From: an uncultured Lachnospiraceae bacterium
GTDB taxonomy: Bacteria; Bacillota; Clostridia; Lachnospirales; Lachnospiraceae
Direction of reading: 5' to 3'
DNA: 64,000 nt
NCBI GenBank assembly: GCA_910587305.1
Contig: CAJUKV010000006.1
Span: forward strand, 48,014-112,013
Part shown: positions 60,084 to 64,000 of the stretch, piece by piece
How positions within the stretch are numbered: the first letter of the stretch is position 1
Layout of the letters: each line of letters begins with the position of its first letter
The notes under the pieces: model-generated
Told to the model about the DNA's origin: nothing
Databases searched by the model: none
The model's input: only the letters and a program-made list of their open reading frames with translations
Translations under genes and position numbers: made by a program

Positions 60084-61310
60084 ATGGATGAAAACACACA
60101 GGCAAAGTATGACGAGAAGTTAAAAGGGCTTCTGGCCATTGCCAAGAAGAAAAAGAACGTTTTGGAATATCAGGAAGTGGTGGATTACTTTACTGATATG
60201 CCCATCGGTGAGGAACAATTTGATAAAATACTGGAAACTCTTGAGCAGAATAACGTGGACGTTCTGCGCATCACGGAAGTGGATGATGTGGACGATGAGG
60301 AAATCATACTGACCGAGGAGGACGAGGTGGATGTGGAGAACATTGACCTTTCCGTTCCTGACGGCGTCAGTATTGAGGATCCTGTCAGAATGTATTTAAA
60401 GGAAATCGGCAAAGTGCCCCTTTTAAATGCGGAGGAGGAGATTGAGCTTGCCCAGAAGATGGAAAACGGCGCGGTGGCAAAGGAAAAGCTTGTGATTTTG
60501 GAAAGGCGTCTTGAAAACCTTACGGGCGAGGAGGCCGAGGATTTAAAGGAAGAAATACAAAGACTGAACGCAGAGCTTAATGTAGGGGATGAGGCCAAAA
60601 AACGTCTGGCGGAGGCAAACCTTCGTCTGGTGGTCAGCATTGCCAAGCGTTATGTTGGCCGCGGCATGCTCTTTTTGGACTTGATCCAGGAGGGAAATCT
60701 GGGCCTGATTAAGGCGGTGGAGAAGTTTGATTACCGCAAGGGATATAAATTTTCCACTTATGCAACCTGGTGGATCCGTCAGGCAATTACCAGAGCGATT
60801 GCGGATCAGGCGAGAACCATCCGCATACCCGTTCATATGGTGGAAACCATCAATAAGCTGATTCGCGTGAGCAGGCAGCTTTTGCAGGAGCTCGGGCGGG
60901 AACCTACCCCTGAGGAGATTGCGGAGGAAATGAGTCTGCCGGTGGAGCGTGTCCGTGAAATTTTAAAGATTTCTCAGGAGCCTGTTTCCCTGGAAACACC
61001 CATTGGCGAGGAGGAGGACTCTCACCTGGGCGATTTTATACAGGACGACAATGTGCCGGTTCCGGCGGACGCGGCTGCTTTTACATTGCTGAAAGAACAG
61101 CTGATAGAGGTGCTTGGAACCCTCACCGAGAGGGAACAGAAGGTGCTGCGCCTGCGTTTTGGGCTGGATGACGGACGGGCCAGAACATTAGAGGAAGTGG
61201 GGAAGGAATTTAATGTCACCAGGGAGCGTATCAGGCAGATTGAGGCGAAAGCCTTACGTAAGCTCCGCCATCCAAGCAGAAGCAGGAAACTGAAGGATTA
61301 TCTGGACTGA
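60084..61310 (+). CDS. rpoD: Primary sigma factor
   Basis: Housekeeping sigma (SigA), 408 residues: region 1.1 (1-95), region 1.2 ([19 protein letters not shown]), region 2 ([32 protein letters not shown]), region 3, region 4 ([31 protein letters not shown]). GGAAGGACGG precedes the ATG. Its stop TGA shares its last base with the trmK ATG. Confidence 0.98.
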   Translation: MDENTQAKYDEKLKGLLAIAKKKKNVLEYQEVVDYFTDMPIGEEQFDKILETLEQNNVDVLRITEVDDVDDEEIILTEEDEVDVENIDLSVPDGVSIEDPVRMYLKEIGKVPLLNAEEEIELAQKMENGAVAKEKLVILERRLENLTGEEAEDLKEEIQRLNAELNVGDEAKKRLAEANLRLVVSIAKRYVGRGMLFLDLIQEGNLGLIKAVEKFDYRKGYKFSTYATWWIRQAITRAIADQARTIRIPVHMVETINKLIRVSRQLLQELGREPTPEEIAEEMSLPVERVREILKISQEPVSLETPIGEEEDSHLGDFIQDDNVPVPADAAAFTLLKEQLIEVLGTLTEREQKVLRLRFGLDDGRARTLEEVGKEFNVTRERIRQIEAKALRKLRHPSRSRKLKDYLD

Positions 61311-62038
61311 TGAAAGGAAGGATGGTTTTATCCGCCAGATTAAAGGCTGTGGCGGATATGGTAACAAAAAACTGCCGGGCTGCGGATGTAGGCTGCGATC
61401 ATGGATACGTGCCCATATATCTGGTGCAGAGCAAAATTTCACCTAAAGTGATTGCCATGGATATCAACGAAGGGCCTTTGCAGCGGGCCAGGGAACATGT
61501 TGACAGGGCAGGGCTTTTGGCGTACATAGAGCTGCGGCGCTCGGACGGGCTTTCGGCGTATAAGCAGGGAGAGGCGGACACTCTTATCTGTGCAGGGATG
61601 GGAGGGCGTCTGATGAGCAATATATTGGAGGCCGAACCGCAAAAAACAAAAGATTTCAAAGAGCTTATTTTACAGCCCCAGTCAGAAATTGCAGCTTTTC
61701 GGGAATTTTTGTATGACAGAGGGTATTCCATCAGCCAGGAAGATATGGTATGGGAAGACGGGAAATTTTACCCGGTGATGAAAGCGGTGTGTGGGGATAT
61801 GGGCCCTTTGCCTTATGAGAAGGAGCTTTGCTGCCGCTTTGGGGCGATACTTCTTCAAAAAAAGCATCCGGCGCTTATTATGTATTTAAAAAAAGAATGG
61901 GAAAACAGCCTTAAACTGATGGCGCAGCTGTCCAATACGCGCAAAACCGGCCGAACGGAGCAGAGAGTGTGCGAGCTTAAAAGGGATATGCAGGATTTGG
62001 AAAAAGCGGCAAGGATTTGTGGGTGTGATTTGATATGA
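61310..62038 (+). CDS. trmK: tRNA (adenine(22)-N(1))-methyltransferase
   Basis: 242 residues; SAM-dependent fold with VADMVTKNCRAADVGCDHGYVPIYL (motif I as ADVGCDHGYV), ICAGMGGRLM, and ELILQPQSE. Methylates A22 of tRNA in Firmicutes. Start at 61310, overlapping rpoD; an ATG at 61322 lies too close to its own AAGGAAG. The Nif3-like partner that often follows trmK is absent here. Confidence 0.93.
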   Translation: MKGRMVLSARLKAVADMVTKNCRAADVGCDHGYVPIYLVQSKISPKVIAMDINEGPLQRAREHVDRAGLLAYIELRRSDGLSAYKQGEADTLICAGMGGRLMSNILEAEPQKTKDFKELILQPQSEIAAFREFLYDRGYSISQEDMVWEDGKFYPVMKAVCGDMGPLPYEKELCCRFGAILLQKKHPALIMYLKKEWENSLKLMAQLSNTRKTGRTEQRVCELKRDMQDLEKAARICGCDLI

Positions 62039-62180
62039 CGGCCATGTCTTTTAAACTGCTATGGATAGGTGAAGTGAGCGCTTTTTGGATCTTTGGCGGT
62101 TTGGCTTAAGCGTTTAGCGGCGGAATCCTGCGCAAATGGCAAAAAAGAGGGAGATTATAACAGTGTGACGGAGGGATTAC

Positions 62181-63836
62181 ATGGTAACAATTACGATTGA
62201 AGGGGTTCCAAAAAAGTACCCCCGAGGAACGGCTTTTGAGGAAATAGCAAAGGAATACCAGCCTTCTTACAAGGACATGATAGCGCTGGTACTTGAAAAT
62301 GGAAAAATCAGGGAATTACATAAAAAGGCAAATAAGGACTGCCAGCTTTCTTTTGTCACAATCAGGAATGATATAGGACATAAGACTTATGTGCGGACAG
62401 GGCTTATGACATTAATTAAGGCAATTAACGATGTTCTGGGAGTGGACAAGGTAAAAAAGGTGAAGGTGGAATTTGCCATTGGACAGGGATATTACTGTAA
62501 TGTTAAGATGGATGAAAAGCTTACCGGCGCTCATGTCAAGCAGATTGCTAAGAGGATGCATGAACTGACGGAAAGTGATCTTCCGATTGTCAAAAAGTCT
62601 TATCCTATTGACGAGGCAATGCAGATTTTTCATCAACATAAAATGTATGATAAGGAAAAGCTGTTTCGCTACCGCCGGAGCTCTTTTGTGAATATTTATT
62701 GTCTGGACGGATACTACGATTATTATTATGGTTATATGCTTCCCAGCACGGGCTATTTAAAGTATTATGATGTGATGCTTTATGAGGGCGGGGTTTTGCT
62801 ACTGATACCGGAGAAAGCGGATCCCACCAAAATAGAGTTTTTTGAACCAAGAGAAAAATTTTTCCGCACTCTTACCACCTCCTCCCGCTGGGGCGAAATG
62901 ATGGAGATTGACTCTGTGGGAGATCTAAACGACGCCATTTGCGACGGGCGCATTCATGATATGATTTTGGTGCAGGAGGCCCTTCAGGAGCGGAGAATTG
63001 GCGAGATTGCCAAGGAGATTGTGGACAAGGGGAATGTAAAATTTGTCGTGATTGCCGGCCCTTCGTCCTCAGGGAAAACCACCTTTTCCCACAGGCTTTC
63101 CATTCAGCTTAGAACCTACGGAATGAGGCCCCATCCGATTGCTCTGGACGATTATTTTGTCAACAGGGAGGACACGCCTAAGGATGAAAATGGGGATTAT
63201 AATTTTGAATGCCTTGAGGCCATTGATTTAAAGCAGTTTAACGAAGATATGAACAGGCTGCTTGAGGGAGAAAGCGTTGAACTGCCGCAGTTTAACTTTA
63301 AACTTGGGAAACGGGAATATCACGGTAATGTGAAAAAGTTAGGCCCGGAGGATATACTTGTGATAGAGGGCATTCATGGGCTGAATCCGGCAACAACCGC
63401 TTCCATGCCGGATAAAAATAAATTTAAGATTTATATCAGCGCGCTTACCAGCTTAAATATTGACGAGCATAACCGCATTCCCACCACTGACGGCAGGCTG
63501 ATCCGCAGACTGGTGAGGGATGCCAGAACCAGAGGCACAAGCGCTAAGAGAACCATAAAAATGTGGCAGTCGGTAAGAAGAGGCGAAGAACAATATATTT
63601 TCCCCTATCAGGAGAGCGCGGACGAGATGTTTAACTCCGTACTGATTTATGAGCTGGCCGTATTAAAGCAATATGCGGAGCCGCTCCTTTTCAGTATCAG
63701 AAAAGGAGAGCCCGAGTATTACGAGGCAAAGAGACTGTTAAAATTTTTCGATTATTTTCTGGGAATCGACAGCGTCAATGTTCCTTCCAATTCCATATGC
63801 AGGGAATTTATCGGCGGCAGTTATTTCCATGTTTAA
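62181..63836 (+). CDS. Nucleoside kinase with N-terminal TGS/ThrRS-like domains
   Basis: 551 residues. N-terminus resembles the TGS and second additional domain of threonyl-tRNA synthetase (VTITIEGVPKKYPRGTAFEEI; FAIGQGYYCNV). The C-terminal half (about 280-500) is a uridine-kinase-like P-loop domain: VIAGPSSSGKTTFSHRL, DDYFVNREDTP, VIEGIHGLNP. Common in Clostridia as uridine kinase/phosphoribulokinase-like; true substrate uncertain. GGAGGG is before the ATG. Confidence 0.88.
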   Translation: MVTITIEGVPKKYPRGTAFEEIAKEYQPSYKDMIALVLENGKIRELHKKANKDCQLSFVTIRNDIGHKTYVRTGLMTLIKAINDVLGVDKVKKVKVEFAIGQGYYCNVKMDEKLTGAHVKQIAKRMHELTESDLPIVKKSYPIDEAMQIFHQHKMYDKEKLFRYRRSSFVNIYCLDGYYDYYYGYMLPSTGYLKYYDVMLYEGGVLLLIPEKADPTKIEFFEPREKFFRTLTTSSRWGEMMEIDSVGDLNDAICDGRIHDMILVQEALQERRIGEIAKEIVDKGNVKFVVIAGPSSSGKTTFSHRLSIQLRTYGMRPHPIALDDYFVNREDTPKDENGDYNFECLEAIDLKQFNEDMNRLLEGESVELPQFNFKLGKREYHGNVKKLGPEDILVIEGIHGLNPATTASMPDKNKFKIYISALTSLNIDEHNRIPTTDGRLIRRLVRDARTRGTSAKRTIKMWQSVRRGEEQYIFPYQESADEMFNSVLIYELAVLKQYAEPLLFSIRKGEPEYYEAKRLLKFFDYFLGIDSVNVPSNSICREFIGGSYFHV

Positions 63837-63875
63837 TTGGCGGCAGTTATACAAAAGTTTGTTTGTAGCATGAAG

Positions 63876-63916
63876 AAAATTTCTAAGTCCACAAAAGACG
63901 CGAACTAAGAAATTTT
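63876..63916 (+). terminator. Terminator after the nucleoside kinase gene
   Basis: AAAATTTCTAAGT (63876-63888) pairs with ACTAAGAAATTTT (63904-63916) with one mismatch; arms end in T-rich sequence. A second hairpin AGCTTGC/GCAAGCT follows at 63919-63935. Confidence 0.6.
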
Positions 63917-63937
63917 ATAGCTTGCAAAGCAAGCTGT

Positions 63938-64000
63938 CTTCACACTTAGAAGAATGCCTTGGAAAACAGGCATTCTTCATTGAGATTTGTGTTGCCGCAG
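63938..64000 (+). repeat. Leader repeat L1, copy 3 (cut by window edge)
   Basis: CTTCACACTTAGAAGAATGC, then a perfect AGAATGCC/GGCATTCT hairpin and GATTTGTGTTGCCGCAG. About 80% identical to 6906-6967, the dac leader, so the next gene beyond the window probably begins with the same leader. Confidence 0.75.

Overview
The window looks like a chromosomal segment of a spore-forming, fermentative Clostridia, most likely a member of the Lachnospiraceae. The evidence is the gene set (a Spo0A-type DNA-binding protein, CotF-like coat proteins, a SpoVB/MurJ-like flippase, RemA, RNase Y, an NFACT/RqcH protein), AT-leaning Firmicute promoters, strong GGAGG ribosome binding sites, and the conserved order dgt-dnaG-rpoD-trmK. 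This assignment is inference from protein families; no 16S gene is present.

Layout. 1-8.4 kb: YitT-type membrane protein (cut by the left edge), a receiver-less Spo0A-like regulator, an SDR oxidoreductase, then glgA, a flippase, an unknown anchored protein and a DacA-type D,D-carboxypeptidase. 8.6-25.4 kb: an accessory locus for an uronate-containing glycan. It has an AraC regulator, KduI and KduD, a cytoplasmic heparinase II/III-family lyase, a YesMN-type two-component system, an ABC sugar importer (lipoprotein plus two permeases), a GH88 unsaturated glucuronyl hydrolase, a DUF2264 protein, a YesL/DUF624 protein and a discoidin-like protein. 25.4-38.1 kb: coat proteins, an MFS exporter/AraC pair, YdeI, an L,D-transpeptidase with a repeat tail, LysR regulators, an esterase, an aldo/keto reductase, a membrane metallopeptidase, ispF, and an antitoxin fused in operon to a DinB-like protein. 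38.2-64 kb: mainly housekeeping (NFACT, yicC-remA-gmk-rpoZ, rimO-pgsA-cinA, recA-recX-rny, dgt-dnaG-rpoD-trmK, a TGS/uridine-kinase-like protein), interrupted by an acyltransferase/DUF6320/hydrolase module.

The glycan locus reads as one pathway. Oligosaccharides would be imported by the ABC transporter under YesMN control, split inside the cell by the lyase, and the unsaturated disaccharide cut by GH88. The released 5-keto-4-deoxyuronate would then be converted by KduI and KduD to 2-keto-3-deoxygluconate. A secreted depolymerase, sulfatases, the ABC ATPase and KdgK/KdgA are not in the window.

The most unusual signal is in the intergenic DNA. First, there is a family of short non-autonomous mobile elements with GTAACTATTC-type inverted ends and 8-bp target duplications (IS66-like by these two features). 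One copy sits exactly at the end of kduD and supplies its stop codon. Second, several unrelated genes share near-identical 5' leaders that carry a hairpin and the ribosome binding site up to the start codon. Other items are a Shine-Dalgarno-sequestering hairpin before a coat gene, a nonsense mutation inside a 36-bp tandem repeat, and a recA promoter with two LexA boxes. I saw no tRNA, rRNA or CRISPR array.
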